DNA from: Streptomyces sp. AM 4-1-1
GTDB lineage: Bacteria > Actinomycetota > Actinomycetes > Streptomycetales > Streptomycetaceae
NCBI RefSeq assembly: GCF_029167625.1
Contig: NZ_CP119145.1
Location: 5,766,001-5,830,000, forward strand
Reading direction: 5' to 3'
DNA length: 64,000 nt
The stretch's first letter is position 1. Each line of letters starts with the position of its first letter. Positions 35,228 to 44,028 of this stretch are shown here, in pieces. The position numbers and the translations under genes were made by a program. The notes beneath the pieces were generated by a model that saw only the letters and a program-made list of their open reading frames with translations, was not told the origin of the DNA and ran no database searches.

Positions 35228-36997
35228 ATGCTCCAGGCCTTCGGACTCACCAGCGCCCCCCGTCGTGACCGACCGCCCGCCCTGGACGACCTGACGTTCG
35301 AAGCCCGCCCCGGGCAGGTCACCGCGCTCCTCGGCGCTCCGGGGTCGGGCAGGACCACGGCCCTCAGGCTGATGCTCGAACTCGAACCCGGACGGGGCAT
35401 CACCTACTTCCGGGGCCGGCCGCTGCACCGGGTCGCGCACCCCGCCCGAGAGGTGGGGGTGCTCCTCGGGGACGTACCGGGCCACCCGGCCCGGACCGCC
35501 CGGGGCCAACTCCGCATGCTCGCCGCCGCCGCGGGTGTCTCCGTCGGGCGGGCCGACGACGTGCTCGAAGCCGTGGGACTGGCCGGCCTGGGGGACCAGC
35601 GCATCGGCACGCTCTCGGCCGGCATGGACCGACGGCTCGGACTCGCGTCCGCGATCCTGGGCGACCCGCACGCCCTGCTGCTCGACGGGCCCGCCGAAGG
35701 ACTCTCTCCGCGCGAGAAGGCATGGTTGTACGGGATGCTGCGGACCCATGCGGCCCGGGGAGGCACGGTTCTCTACACCACCGGCGACCCCAAGGAGGCC
35801 GCGCGCGCGGCCGACCGGGTGGTCACCCTCGCCCACGGGCGGCTCGTCGCCGATCAGGACGCCGCGGACTTCGCCCGTACCCGGCTCCGCCCCCGCGTCG
35901 CCGTCCGGACCCCGCACGCGGCCAGACTCGCCGCGGTGGTCAGCCGTGAGGCGCGCACCGCACGCCGCTCCATGGAAGTCGTCACCGAGGAGAACGGCCG
36001 CCTCTCGGTGTACGGCAGCAGCTGCGCGGAGATCGGCGACGCGGCCTTCCGGCACGGCATTCCCGTGCACCGACTCGCCGACGAGACCGGCGTCGGTGCT
36101 CCCGTCCCCGACGCCGCCACAGCCGCCACAGCCGATCGGTCCGGGTCCTTCCGGGCGCCCCCCGGCTCCCCGTTTCCCGGTGGCGCCAGTCCCGGACGCG
36201 CGCCCCTCATCCCGGTGCGTGCCGCTCGCGGCCCGCTCCAGCCGCTGCGCTACGAACTGCGCCGTCTGTTCGGGGTCAGGACAACCGCCTTGATCGTGGC
36301 CTCGGTCGTGGTCGTCTCCGCCCTGCTCTCCGTTCTGCTCGCCCGTACCGGCCGCGCGCCCGAGCCTGACCGGTTGGCGGCCTGGCCCGCCCTGCTGCCG
36401 CTGCCCCCGGCCGCGCTCGGAGCCGGACTGCTCGGCGCGCTCTCCTTCGGCGACGAGTTCCGCTATCCCGCGCTCGCGGCCGGCCGTGGGACCGTTCCCC
36501 GGCGCCTCGGCCTGCTGTTGGCGAAACTGATCGTGTCGGCGGCCACCGCCCTGTCGCTCGCTCTGCTCGTCGTCCTGGTCGACGCGGAGGTCCTCCACCT
36601 CCTGTACGGCGGTGCCTTGACCGCGATGCCTCGGAACGCGGCCACGCTCGCGGCGAGTTGGGCGGGTCTCACCGTCGGCTGCGCCTGGGCCGGTCTGCTG
36701 GCCGCGGGCGTCTTCCGGGTGACGGGGGCCGGGGTGGCCGCCGTCCTCGCCGTCCCCGTGCTCGTGGTGCCGCTCGTCAAGAAGGTACTGGCGGACCCGG
36801 CCGCGCGTTCGGCCATCGGGTTTCCGTCCAGGGTGCGGGGTCTGGCCTGGGTTCAGTGGCCGCACGAAATCGATCGATGGGTGCTGGCTGCTGTCCGAGT
36901 GGTGGCGCAACCTGTCGGGGCGGCACTGTCGTTGTCGCTTTCCGCCCTGATCTGTGCATATTTGTTCACCAGCCTTCGGGGCAGAGTTCGTTGGTGA
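35228..36997 (+). CDS. ABC transporter ATPase-permease fusion with degenerate ATPase motifs
   Basis: A 589-residue protein. The N-terminal ~290 residues have an ABC ATPase fold: Walker A position GAPGSGRTT (36-44) where the invariant Lys is Arg42; signature LSAGM near 128-132; Walker B ALLLDGPAEG, where the catalytic Glu after Asp is Gly; and YTTGDP where the H-loop His should be. A Pro/Ser/Gly linker (about 305-335) leads to a membrane domain with about five or six hydrophobic segments from ~352 onward. Three eroded ATPase motifs in one protein suggest weak or no ATP hydrolysis. ATG 35228 follows CGGGAGAAG. It lies upstream of the GntR gene and hrdB; function is unknown. Confidence 0.83.
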   Translation: MLQAFGLTSAPRRDRPPALDDLTFEARPGQVTALLGAPGSGRTTALRLMLELEPGRGITYFRGRPLHRVAHPAREVGVLLGDVPGHPARTARGQLRMLAAAAGVSVGRADDVLEAVGLAGLGDQRIGTLSAGMDRRLGLASAILGDPHALLLDGPAEGLSPREKAWLYGMLRTHAARGGTVLYTTGDPKEAARAADRVVTLAHGRLVADQDAADFARTRLRPRVAVRTPHAARLAAVVSREARTARRSMEVVTEENGRLSVYGSSCAEIGDAAFRHGIPVHRLADETGVGAPVPDAATAATADRSGSFRAPPGSPFPGGASPGRAPLIPVRAARGPLQPLRYELRRLFGVRTTALIVASVVVVSALLSVLLARTGRAPEPDRLAAWPALLPLPPAALGAGLLGALSFGDEFRYPALAAGRGTVPRRLGLLLAKLIVSAATALSLALLVVLVDAEVLHLLYGGALTAMPRNAATLAASWAGLTVGCAWAGLLAAGVFRVTGAGVAAVLAVPVLVVPLVKKVLADPAARSAIGFPSRVRGLAWVQWPHEIDRWVLAAVRVVAQPVGAALSLSLSALICAYLFTSLRGRVRW

Positions 36998-37156
36998 TCA
37001 TCCGGGACCGTTGAATCGGTGTGAGCGCGCAACTCCCCGCGAAATGCACGCTTTGACCCGCTAAGGCGTCAATTGGGAGGCGGGCGCCGATCACCCTTTC
37101 GTGTGCTTTTCACCAAAGACCTCAAGAGGCGACGAACGGACGCCGACAAAGGATGC

Positions 37157-38044
37157 GTGAGTACCCTTGCGCACACCATGATGACCGCCGCCCGTTCCGC
37201 CGACTCCGGCCTCGCCGGCTCGGGTGATCTCGACCGCTACCCGTACACGGAGGCGCCGGCCGGCGAGCGCGCCGCCATCCGCCCGTGGGACGGCGCCGAC
37301 GCCGAGCTGGGCCGGGTGAGCCGACGCGGTTCGGCCAGCCGGGGCCGTGGCCTGCACGGCCAACTCGTTCAGCAGCTGGGACAGATGATCGTCTCCGGCG
37401 ACCTCGGCGCCGACCGGCCGCTCGTCCCCGAAGAGATCGGCCAGCGCTTCGAGGTCTCCCGGACCGTCGTACGCGAGTCGCTGCGCGTACTTGAGGCGAA
37501 GGGGCTGGTCAGCGCCCGTCCGAACGTGGGCACCCGGGTCCGCCCGGTCAGCGACTGGAACCTCCTGGACCCCGACATCATCGAGTGGCGGGCCTTCGGG
37601 CCGCAGCGCGACGACCAGCGCCGGGAGCTCAGCGAGCTCCGCTGGACGATCGAGCCGCTGGCCGCGCGGCTGGCCGCGGGGCACGGTCGCGAGGACATCC
37701 AGCAGCGTCTCGGGGACATGGTCGAGATCATGAGCCACGCGCTCGCCCAGAGCGACGGGATCACCTTCTCCCGGGCGGACGCCGAGTTCCACGCCCTGCT
37801 CATCCAGGCCGCCGGCAACCGCATGCTCGAACACCTCTCGGGCATCGTCTCCTCGGCCCTCCAGGTCTCCGGAGGCCCCGTCGCCGGCTGTGACCGCCCC
37901 ACGGAGACGTCCCTCGCCCACCACGCCCGGATCGCCGGTGCCCTCGCCTCGGGCGACTCCGTCGGCGCCGAGACGGCCATGCGCCAACTGCTCGTCGCTC
38001 ACCCGGACGTGGAACGGGTGGTGCCCGCGCCGCGCGAGCACTGA
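37157..38044 (+). CDS. GntR-family transcriptional regulator, FadR/FCD subfamily
   Basis: A 295-residue regulator. After a flexible N-terminus (~70 residues), the winged helix carries LHGQLVQQLGQMIVSGDL and IGQRFEVSRTVVRESLRVLE, then AKGLVSARPNVGTRV. The C-terminal FCD ligand domain has LRWTIEPLAARLAA, DAEFHALLIQAAGNRML and HARIAGALASGD, containing the Asp/His positions usually used for metal and carboxylate binding. The ligand is unknown. GTG 37157 is used with AAAGGA just upstream; ATG 37178 or 37181 are alternatives. It sits directly upstream of hrdB. A strong hairpin and a CACAATTGTG palindrome follow its stop codon. Confidence 0.88.
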   Translation: MSTLAHTMMTAARSADSGLAGSGDLDRYPYTEAPAGERAAIRPWDGADAELGRVSRRGSASRGRGLHGQLVQQLGQMIVSGDLGADRPLVPEEIGQRFEVSRTVVRESLRVLEAKGLVSARPNVGTRVRPVSDWNLLDPDIIEWRAFGPQRDDQRRELSELRWTIEPLAARLAAGHGREDIQQRLGDMVEIMSHALAQSDGITFSRADAEFHALLIQAAGNRMLEHLSGIVSSALQVSGGPVAGCDRPTETSLAHHARIAGALASGDSVGAETAMRQLLVAHPDVERVVPAPREH

Positions 38045-38072
38045 ACGCGGCGCGACCGGGGTGTACGAACCA

Positions 38073-38102
38073 GTGTCGCCGGACCGCACGGTCCGGCGAC
38101 AC
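38073..38102. terminator. Terminator after the GntR gene
   Basis: A perfect 14-bp inverted repeat (GTGTCGCCGGACCG, 38073-38086, with 38089-38102) with only CA between the arms. Confidence 0.8.
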
Positions 38103-38109
38103 AATTGTG
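38100..38109. promoter_or_regulatory. CACAATTGTG palindrome in the hrdB upstream region
   Basis: A perfect 10-bp palindrome at the end of the terminator hairpin and about 65 nt upstream of the hrdB -35 region. It could be an operator, for example for the adjacent FadR-type regulator, whose family binds short palindromes; this is inference. Confidence 0.35.
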
Positions 38110-38173
38110 GAGTCTTGTCACCTTGCGCACCGTTCATCGCAAATGGGGTGTGACTCGGGCCACGTGGATTGGG

Positions 38174-38201
38174 CGTAACACTCCTCGAAACAGTGCGATG
38201 A
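38174..38201 (+). promoter_or_regulatory. ShbA-type ECF sigma promoter of hrdB
   Basis: CGTAAC (38174-38179) and CGATGA (38196-38201) are separated by 16 bp. This is the arrangement reported for the main hrdB promoter recognised by the ECF sigma factor ShbA in Streptomyces (recalled). The AAC of the -35 is typical of ECF promoters. The implied 5' untranslated leader is about 155 nt. Confidence 0.75.
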
Positions 38202-38363
38202 CTTAAGAGGTGACCGTCGCAGAAGGAATACAGCAACCCCAGGGTGCGCTGTGCAGTTCTGAGGCCAAACCCGCGCCGTCGGCACATTCCCGGCCGACGG
38301 TCGTCGGTTCCAGCCCTCCAGGGCCGGACCGGAAGCCGTTTCCATCGTTCCGAGAGGTTGTTC

Positions 38364-39914
38364 GTGTCGGCCAGCACATCCCGTACGCTCCCGCCGGAGA
38401 TCGCCGAGTCCGAGTCTGTGATGGCGCTCATCGAGCGGGGAAAGGCTGATGGGCAGATCGCCGGCGATGACGTGCGTCGGGCCTTCGAGGCCGACCAGAT
38501 TCCGCCAACCCAGTGGAAGAATGTTCTGCGCAGCCTCAACCAGATCCTCGAGGAAGAGGGTGTGACGCTGATGGTCAGTGCCGCGGAATCGCCGAAGCGC
38601 ACCCGCAAGAGCGTCGCAGCGAAGAGCCCGGTCAAGCGCACCGCCACCAAGACCGTCGCCGCCAAGACGGCGGTGACGAGGACCGTCGCGGCCACCGCGA
38701 GGCCGACGGCCGAGACCGTGGACGCGGCGGCCGACGACGCCACCGCCTCCGCTCCCGCCAAGAAGGCGGCAGCGAAGAAGACGGCTGCCAAGAAGACCAC
38801 GGCGAAGAAGACCGCGGCCAAGAAGACCACGGCGAAGAAGGCCGGCAAGAAGGACGCCGACGAGCTGCTCGACGGTGACGAGGCGACCGAGGAAGTCCAG
38901 GCCGGCAAGGGCGAGGAGGAGGAGGGCGAGGGCGAGAACAAGGGCTTCGTCCTCTCCGACGACGACGAGGACGACGCGCCCGCGCAGCAGGTCGCTGTCG
39001 CCGGCGCCACGGCCGACCCGGTCAAGGACTACCTGAAGCAGATCGGCAAGGTTCCCCTCCTCAACGCCGAGCAGGAGGTCGAACTCGCCAAGCGCATCGA
39101 GGCCGGTCTGTTCGCCGAGGACAAGCTGGCCAACGCCGACAAGCTCGCGCCGAAGCTCAAGCGTGAGCTGGAGATCATCGCTGAGGACGGCCGCCGCGCC
39201 AAGAACCACCTGCTGGAGGCCAACCTCCGTCTGGTGGTCTCGCTGGCCAAGCGCTACACCGGTCGCGGCATGCTCTTCCTGGACCTCATCCAGGAGGGCA
39301 ACCTCGGTCTGATCCGCGCGGTCGAGAAGTTCGACTACACCAAGGGCTACAAGTTCTCCACGTACGCCACCTGGTGGATCCGTCAGGCGATCACCCGCGC
39401 CATGGCCGACCAGGCCCGTACCATCCGCATCCCGGTGCACATGGTCGAGGTCATCAACAAGCTCGCGCGCGTGCAGCGTCAGATGCTCCAGGACCTGGGC
39501 CGCGAGCCCACCCCGGAGGAGCTGGCCAAGGAGCTCGACATGACCCCTGAGAAGGTCATCGAGGTCCAGAAGTACGGCCGCGAGCCGATCTCCCTCCACA
39601 CCCCGCTGGGTGAGGACGGGGACAGCGAGTTCGGTGACCTCATCGAGGACTCCGAGGCGGTCGTCCCGGCCGACGCGGTCAGCTTCACGCTCCTCCAGGA
39701 GCAGCTCCACTCGGTGCTCGACACCCTGTCGGAGCGCGAGGCGGGTGTGGTCTCGATGCGCTTCGGCCTCACCGACGGTCAGCCGAAGACCCTGGACGAG
39801 ATCGGCAAGGTGTACGGCGTGACGCGCGAGCGCATCCGCCAGATCGAGTCCAAGACGATGTCGAAGCTGCGCCACCCGTCCCGTTCCCAGGTGCTCCGGG
39901 ACTACCTCGACTAG
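38364..39914 (+). CDS. hrdB: Principal RNA polymerase sigma factor HrdB
   Basis: The 516-residue group 1 sigma factor that drives housekeeping transcription. The N-terminus ([15 protein letters not shown]) matches known HrdB. A long Ala/Lys-rich, histone-H1-like stretch ([12 protein letters not shown] repeats, about 130-172) and an acidic segment (DDDEDDAP) follow. Region 1.2 is [16 protein letters not shown], region 2 carries [20 protein letters not shown] and [15 protein letters not shown], region 3 [13 protein letters not shown] and region 4 [11 protein letters not shown] plus [23 protein letters not shown] 38364 has GAGAGG at 38352-38357. It is preceded by a ShbA-type promoter and followed by a strong terminator. 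Confidence 0.98.
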   Translation: MSASTSRTLPPEIAESESVMALIERGKADGQIAGDDVRRAFEADQIPPTQWKNVLRSLNQILEEEGVTLMVSAAESPKRTRKSVAAKSPVKRTATKTVAAKTAVTRTVAATARPTAETVDAAADDATASAPAKKAAAKKTAAKKTTAKKTAAKKTTAKKAGKKDADELLDGDEATEEVQAGKGEEEEGEGENKGFVLSDDDEDDAPAQQVAVAGATADPVKDYLKQIGKVPLLNAEQEVELAKRIEAGLFAEDKLANADKLAPKLKRELEIIAEDGRRAKNHLLEANLRLVVSLAKRYTGRGMLFLDLIQEGNLGLIRAVEKFDYTKGYKFSTYATWWIRQAITRAMADQARTIRIPVHMVEVINKLARVQRQMLQDLGREPTPEELAKELDMTPEKVIEVQKYGREPISLHTPLGEDGDSEFGDLIEDSEAVVPADAVSFTLLQEQLHSVLDTLSEREAGVVSMRFGLTDGQPKTLDEIGKVYGVTRERIRQIESKTMSKLRHPSRSQVLRDYLD

Positions 39915-39974
39915 AGCCGTGAGCGGTACCGGCCGACGCGGCGGCATGCCGTGGCGGTAGGGGTGCGTCTACGC

Positions 39975-40016
39975 AGGCCGAGGGCCCGGACTCCAGGGGA
40001 GCCGGGCCCTCGGCCT
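39975..40016. terminator. Terminator after hrdB
   Basis: A perfect 15-bp inverted repeat (AGGCCGAGGGCCCGG, 39975-39989, with 40002-40016) about 60 nt after the hrdB stop codon. Confidence 0.85.
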
Positions 40017-40089
40017 ATCCGGGCATGCGGTGATCGTCCGTGGGGATGACTCTGGGTGGACATCGTTCACCACAGCGTCAGGAGTTCCC

Positions 40090-40914
40090 ATGCCCCGCAC
40101 CGCCGTCCGCACCGCCCTTTCGGTGTTCGCGCTGACCGCAGCGGCAACCGTGCCGCTCGCTCCGTCGCGGGCAGTGGCCGACAGCATCGTCATCGGTGGC
40201 CAGCCCGCCCATGTCAGGGACGCTCCGTGGGTCGTGGCCCTGTCCAGCCGTGACCGTTTCGGTGAAGGCCGGGCGGGGCAGTTCTGCGGGGCGGTCGTGG
40301 TGGCCCCGACGAAGGTGCTGACCGCGGCGCACTGCCTCAGCGCGGACGTGCTCGGCATCGACGTCGGCAGGGTGCGCGATCTCGGGGTCATCACCGGGCG
40401 CGACGAGTTGAACGCGGGCGGTGGCCGGGAGATCCCGGTGAGCCGGACGTGGGTCAATCCGGGGTACGACCCGACCACCAACGCCGGTGATCTGGCGGTG
40501 CTCACCCTGACCGAAGCGCTCCCGGCCGGGAGCGCGATCCCGGTGGCGGAGGCCGGGGACGCGGCGTACGAGCCGGGGACCGGTGCGGTGGTCTACGGCT
40601 GGGGCGATACGAGTGGCGGCGGCAGCTACGCATCGGCCCTGCGCTCCACACGCGTGCGCGTCCTGCCCGACAGTACCTGCCAGAAGGCGTACCCGGGGGG
40701 CCAGGAGGGGGCGTACGACGCGTCCTCGATGCTCTGTGCGGGCGACCCTCAGGGCGGGCACGACGCCTGCCAGGGAGACAGCGGGGGGCCGCTGGTGGCC
40801 CGGGGCAGGCTCATCGGCCTGGTCTCCTGGGGCAGTGGATGCGGCCAGGCGGCCAGTCCGGGTGTCTACACGCGTCTCTCGGCCGCCGCCCGGTGGATGG
40901 CCGGCCGGGTCTGA
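40090..40914 (+). CDS. Secreted trypsin-family serine protease
   Basis: A 274-residue secreted protease. The N-terminus has a signal peptide (MPRTAVRTALSVFALTAAAT) with a probable cleavage after AVA or nearby, and a zymogen-like IVIGGQPAHVRDAPWVVAL. The triad is His in VLTAAHCL, Asp in NAGDLAVLTL and Ser in CQGDSGGPL. The S1 pocket residue before the triad Ser is Asp (HDACQGDSGG), predicting trypsin-like cleavage after Lys/Arg. Cys pairs needed for disulfides are present (FCGA..AAHC, CQK..LCAG, GCGQ). ATG 40090 has AGGAG at 40080-40084. It resembles Streptomyces trypsin (SprT type). Confidence 0.93.
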   Translation: MPRTAVRTALSVFALTAAATVPLAPSRAVADSIVIGGQPAHVRDAPWVVALSSRDRFGEGRAGQFCGAVVVAPTKVLTAAHCLSADVLGIDVGRVRDLGVITGRDELNAGGGREIPVSRTWVNPGYDPTTNAGDLAVLTLTEALPAGSAIPVAEAGDAAYEPGTGAVVYGWGDTSGGGSYASALRSTRVRVLPDSTCQKAYPGGQEGAYDASSMLCAGDPQGGHDACQGDSGGPLVARGRLIGLVSWGSGCGQAASPGVYTRLSAAARWMAGRV

Positions 40915-40950
40915 GCGGGGCGGTCTCCCCGCGTACGAGCGCGCACGAGA

Positions 40951-40988
40951 ACGGGCGGCCTGCCCCCACGCGGGGGGAGGCCGCCCGT
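40951..40988. terminator. Bidirectional terminator between protease and small zinc protein
   Basis: ACGGGCGGCCT (40951-40961) pairs perfectly with 40978-40988; an inner CCCCC/GGGGG stem strengthens it. It lies between convergent genes. Confidence 0.85.
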
Positions 40989-41035
40989 CGGCCGGTCCGG
41001 GAAACCGACCCTTGGCTCGTCGTGGACGCGAGGTG

Positions 41036-41269
41036 TCAGTGTTGTTCCTCTTGGGCGGCGTGGGCCTGTGCGGCCGTCAGCCGGTCCGTCTCATCCTGTA
41101 TTTCCGCGGCGATCTTCTTGAGTTCCGGCTCGAACTTGCGACCGTGGTGGGCGCAGAAGAGCAGTTCACCGCCGCTGGTCAGGACGACGCGCAGATATGC
41201 CTGGGCGCCGCAGCGGTCGCAGCGGTCTGCTGCGGTCAGCGGGCTCGCGGGGGTCAGAACAGTAGTCAC
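41036..41269 (-). CDS. Small zinc-ribbon-like protein (DUF7455 type)
   Basis: A 77-residue protein from GTG 41269 with AGAAGAGG upstream on the minus strand. It has CDRCGAQAYLRVVLTSGGEL and LLFCAHHGRKF, giving a probable zinc site CxxC...CxHH. A C-terminal helix rich in Glu, Gln and Ala (LKKIAAEIQDETDRL) follows. Proteins like this are widespread and conserved in actinomycetes beside hrdB/parE, but I know no function. It may bind nucleic acid or another protein through the ribbon. Confidence 0.82.
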   Translation of the reverse strand: MTTVLTPASPLTAADRCDRCGAQAYLRVVLTSGGELLFCAHHGRKFEPELKKIAAEIQDETDRLTAAQAHAAQEEQH

Positions 41270-41706
41270 GTCGCCTCTTCTCTAGCTCGACGAGCTGTCG
41301 TACCAGGGTCAACATCCAACCAGGCCGAAAACGTTCCCGCTCGTGGCTTTTCTTCGAAACTTCTTCTCAAGATGGCTGTCTGTTGCCGGTTGGCGGCGAA
41401 TGTGCCGTATCGCGTAGCTCTACGGTTTCGCTTTGCTTGTCTTCGGTCGGTCCCTCCGGCTGGCTTGCCGGCTTGTTCATGAGGACGTGCCCGGAGCCTA
41501 AATGGTTCATGCCTCCGAAGGGAACGTGATGTGCATGTCACTCTCACCCTGGGATCGAACGTGCATGCGAGGCTGGACTAGTGTGAGGGTTCTCCGAGGG
41601 TGGCGTTGCACCCGCTCCACCAGGCATCGGTACCCTCTCAGCGGCAACCGAAGCCGAGCCCGCTACCCACTGGGCCCCAAATGAAATTCAGCGAGGAGCG
41701 AACCGC
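41270..41706. other. Intergenic region upstream of parE
   Basis: About 440 bp with lower GC on its left side (41340-41460). No coding frame is convincing. TACCCT (41631-41636) preceded by TTGCAC (41606-41611) is a weak promoter candidate for parE with a 19-bp spacer. GAACGTG occurs twice near 41521 and 41556. Nothing else could be named. Confidence 0.35.
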
Positions 41707-43839
41707 GTGACCGCCGATACGTCCGTGCCGTCCACTGCGCTGCTGACCGGAGCAGGGGGCGTCGTAGACAAGGACAGCTCCAACTACACCGCGCGGCACC
41801 TGCTCGTCCTGGAGGGGCTGGAGGCGGTGCGCAAGCGCCCCGGGATGTACATCGGGTCCACGGACAGCCGGGGCCTGATGCACTGCCTCTGGGAGATCAT
41901 CGACAACTCCGTCGACGAGGCCCTCGGTGGCTACTGCGACCACATCGAGGTCATCCTGTACGAGGACGGCTCCGTCGAGGTGCGGGACAACGGCCGGGGC
42001 ATCCCGGTCGACGTCGAACCGAAGACCGGGCTCTCCGGCATCGAGGTCGTGATGACCAAGCTGCACGCGGGAGGCAAGTTCGGCGGCGGGTCGTACGCGG
42101 CCTCCGGCGGTCTGCACGGGGTCGGTGCCTCCGTCGTGAACGCCCTGTCGGCACGCCTCGACGTCGAGGTCGACCGGAACAGCGCCACCCACTCGATCAG
42201 CTTCCGCCGTGGCGTTCCGGGCTTCTTCACCGAGCAGGGGCCGGACAGTCCGTTCGACCCGGCCAACGGGCTGCACAAGGGCAAGCGGGTGCCGAAGAAC
42301 CGGACCGGCACCCGGGTGCGCTACTGGGCCGACCGGCAGATCTTCCTCAAGGACGCCAAGCTCAACCTGGAGAACCTGTACCAACGGGCCCGCCAGACGG
42401 CGTTCCTCGTCCCCGGCCTCACCATCGTCGTGCGCGACGAGCGGGAGGCCGACGGCGAGGGCAGGACGGTGGAGACGTTCCGTTTCGACGGCGGGATCAG
42501 CGAGTTCTGCGAGTACCTGGCCCAGGACAAGGCGGTCTGCGACGTCCTGCGGCTGACCGGACAGGGGGTCTTCAAGGAGACGGTGCCGGTCCTGGACGAG
42601 CGCGGCCACATGACGGCCACCGAGGTGACCCGTGAGCTCGGGGTCGACATCGCGATGCGCTGGGGCACCGGGTACGAGACCAACGTCAAGTCGTTCGTCA
42701 ACATCATCGCCACCCCCAAGGGCGGCACACATGTGAGCGGTTTCGAACGCTCCGTGACCAGGACGGTCAACGAGGTCCTGCGCTCCGCCAAGCTGCTGCG
42801 GGTCGCCGAGGACGACATCGTCAAGGACGACGCCCTGGAAGGGCTCACCGCCGTCGTCACCGTCCGGCTGGCCGAGCCCCAGTTCGAGGGGCAGACCAAG
42901 GAAGTGCTCGGCACCTCCGCGGCCAACCGGATCGTCGCCCATGTGGTCGCCAAGGAACTCAAGGCGTTCCTGACCTCCACCAAGCGGGACGCGAAGGCGC
43001 AGGCCAGGTCGGTGCTGGAGAAGGCGGTCGCCGCCGCCCGTACCCGGATCGCGGCCCGTCAGCACAAGGACGCGCAGCGACGCAAGACCGCGCTGGAGTC
43101 CTCCTCGCTCCCGGCCAAGCTGGCCGACTGCCGCAGCGACGACGTGGACCGCAGCGAGCTCTTCATCGTCGAGGGGGACTCCGCGCTCGGCACGGCGAAG
43201 CTCGCCCGCAACAGCGAGTTCCAGGCGTTGCTGCCCATCCGGGGCAAGATCCTCAACGTCCAGAAGTCGTCCGTCTCGGACATGCTCAAGAACGCCGAGT
43301 GCGGCGCCATCATCCAGGTGATAGGAGCGGGTTCCGGCCGGACGTTCGACATCGACGCGGCTCGCTACGGCAAGATCGTCCTGCTCGTGGACGCCGATGT
43401 GGACGGCGCCCACATCCGCTGTCTGCTGCTGACGCTGTTCCAGCGCTACATGCGGCCCATGGTCGAGGCCGGCCGGGTCTTCGCCGCGGTGCCGCCGCTG
43501 CACCGGATCGAGCTGGTCCAGCCCAAGAAGGGCCAGGACAAGTACATCTACACCTACTCGGACAACGAGCTGCGCCAGCGGCTGCTCGGCCTCCAGCGCA
43601 AGAACATCCGGTACAAGGACTCGATCCAGCGCTACAAGGGTCTCGGTGAGATGGACGCCGACCAGTTGGCGGAGACCACGATGGATCCGAGGCACCGGAC
43701 GCTGCGCCGGATCAACATCGGCGACCTGGAGTCCTCCGAGCAGATCTTCGATCTCCTGATGGGTAACGAGGTCGCTCCTCGCAAGGAGTTCATCACCAGC
43801 TCGGCGGCCACACTGGACCGCTCGCGCATCGACGCCTGA
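41707..43839 (+). CDS. parE: DNA topoisomerase IV subunit B (ParE)
   Basis: The 710-residue ATPase subunit of topoisomerase IV, which unlinks replicated chromosomes. The GHKL ATPase has IIDNSVDEALGG, VRDNGRGIPVD, and ASGGLHGVGASVVNALS. The TOPRIM domain carries the acidic residues of EGDSALG and LLVDADVDGAHIR. The C-terminal YKGLGEMDADQL is conserved. The lack of the long gyrase B insertions and the split arrangement with parC further right favour ParE over GyrB. A second GyrB is expected elsewhere in the genome. GTG 41707 has GAGGAGCG at 41693-41700. A terminator follows the stop codon. Confidence 0.92.
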   Translation: MTADTSVPSTALLTGAGGVVDKDSSNYTARHLLVLEGLEAVRKRPGMYIGSTDSRGLMHCLWEIIDNSVDEALGGYCDHIEVILYEDGSVEVRDNGRGIPVDVEPKTGLSGIEVVMTKLHAGGKFGGGSYAASGGLHGVGASVVNALSARLDVEVDRNSATHSISFRRGVPGFFTEQGPDSPFDPANGLHKGKRVPKNRTGTRVRYWADRQIFLKDAKLNLENLYQRARQTAFLVPGLTIVVRDEREADGEGRTVETFRFDGGISEFCEYLAQDKAVCDVLRLTGQGVFKETVPVLDERGHMTATEVTRELGVDIAMRWGTGYETNVKSFVNIIATPKGGTHVSGFERSVTRTVNEVLRSAKLLRVAEDDIVKDDALEGLTAVVTVRLAEPQFEGQTKEVLGTSAANRIVAHVVAKELKAFLTSTKRDAKAQARSVLEKAVAAARTRIAARQHKDAQRRKTALESSSLPAKLADCRSDDVDRSELFIVEGDSALGTAKLARNSEFQALLPIRGKILNVQKSSVSDMLKNAECGAIIQVIGAGSGRTFDIDAARYGKIVLLVDADVDGAHIRCLLLTLFQRYMRPMVEAGRVFAAVPPLHRIELVQPKKGQDKYIYTYSDNELRQRLLGLQRKNIRYKDSIQRYKGLGEMDADQLAETTMDPRHRTLRRINIGDLESSEQIFDLLMGNEVAPRKEFITSSAATLDRSRIDA

Positions 43840-43848
43840 GTCGTCCAC

Positions 43849-43879
43849 CCGTGGGTGGGGACGCGTTCTCCACCCACGG
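43849..43879. terminator. Terminator after parE
   Basis: CCGTGGGTGG (43849-43858) pairs with CCACCCACGG (43870-43879) plus weaker inner pairing, 10 nt after the parE stop. Confidence 0.75.
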
Positions 43880-44028
43880 CCGGCCCGGAGCCGATGCCCG
43901 TCGGCACGCGGCGGCCCCGGTGCGTGTGAGCAGGTCGGCGGAGCGGTGGGACCGCCGACGGTCGCGGAGCCGGCGGGGGAGCGGTGGCAGGGTGAGCGCC
44001 GTCGACGGGGCGCGCCGAAGAGAGGCGG

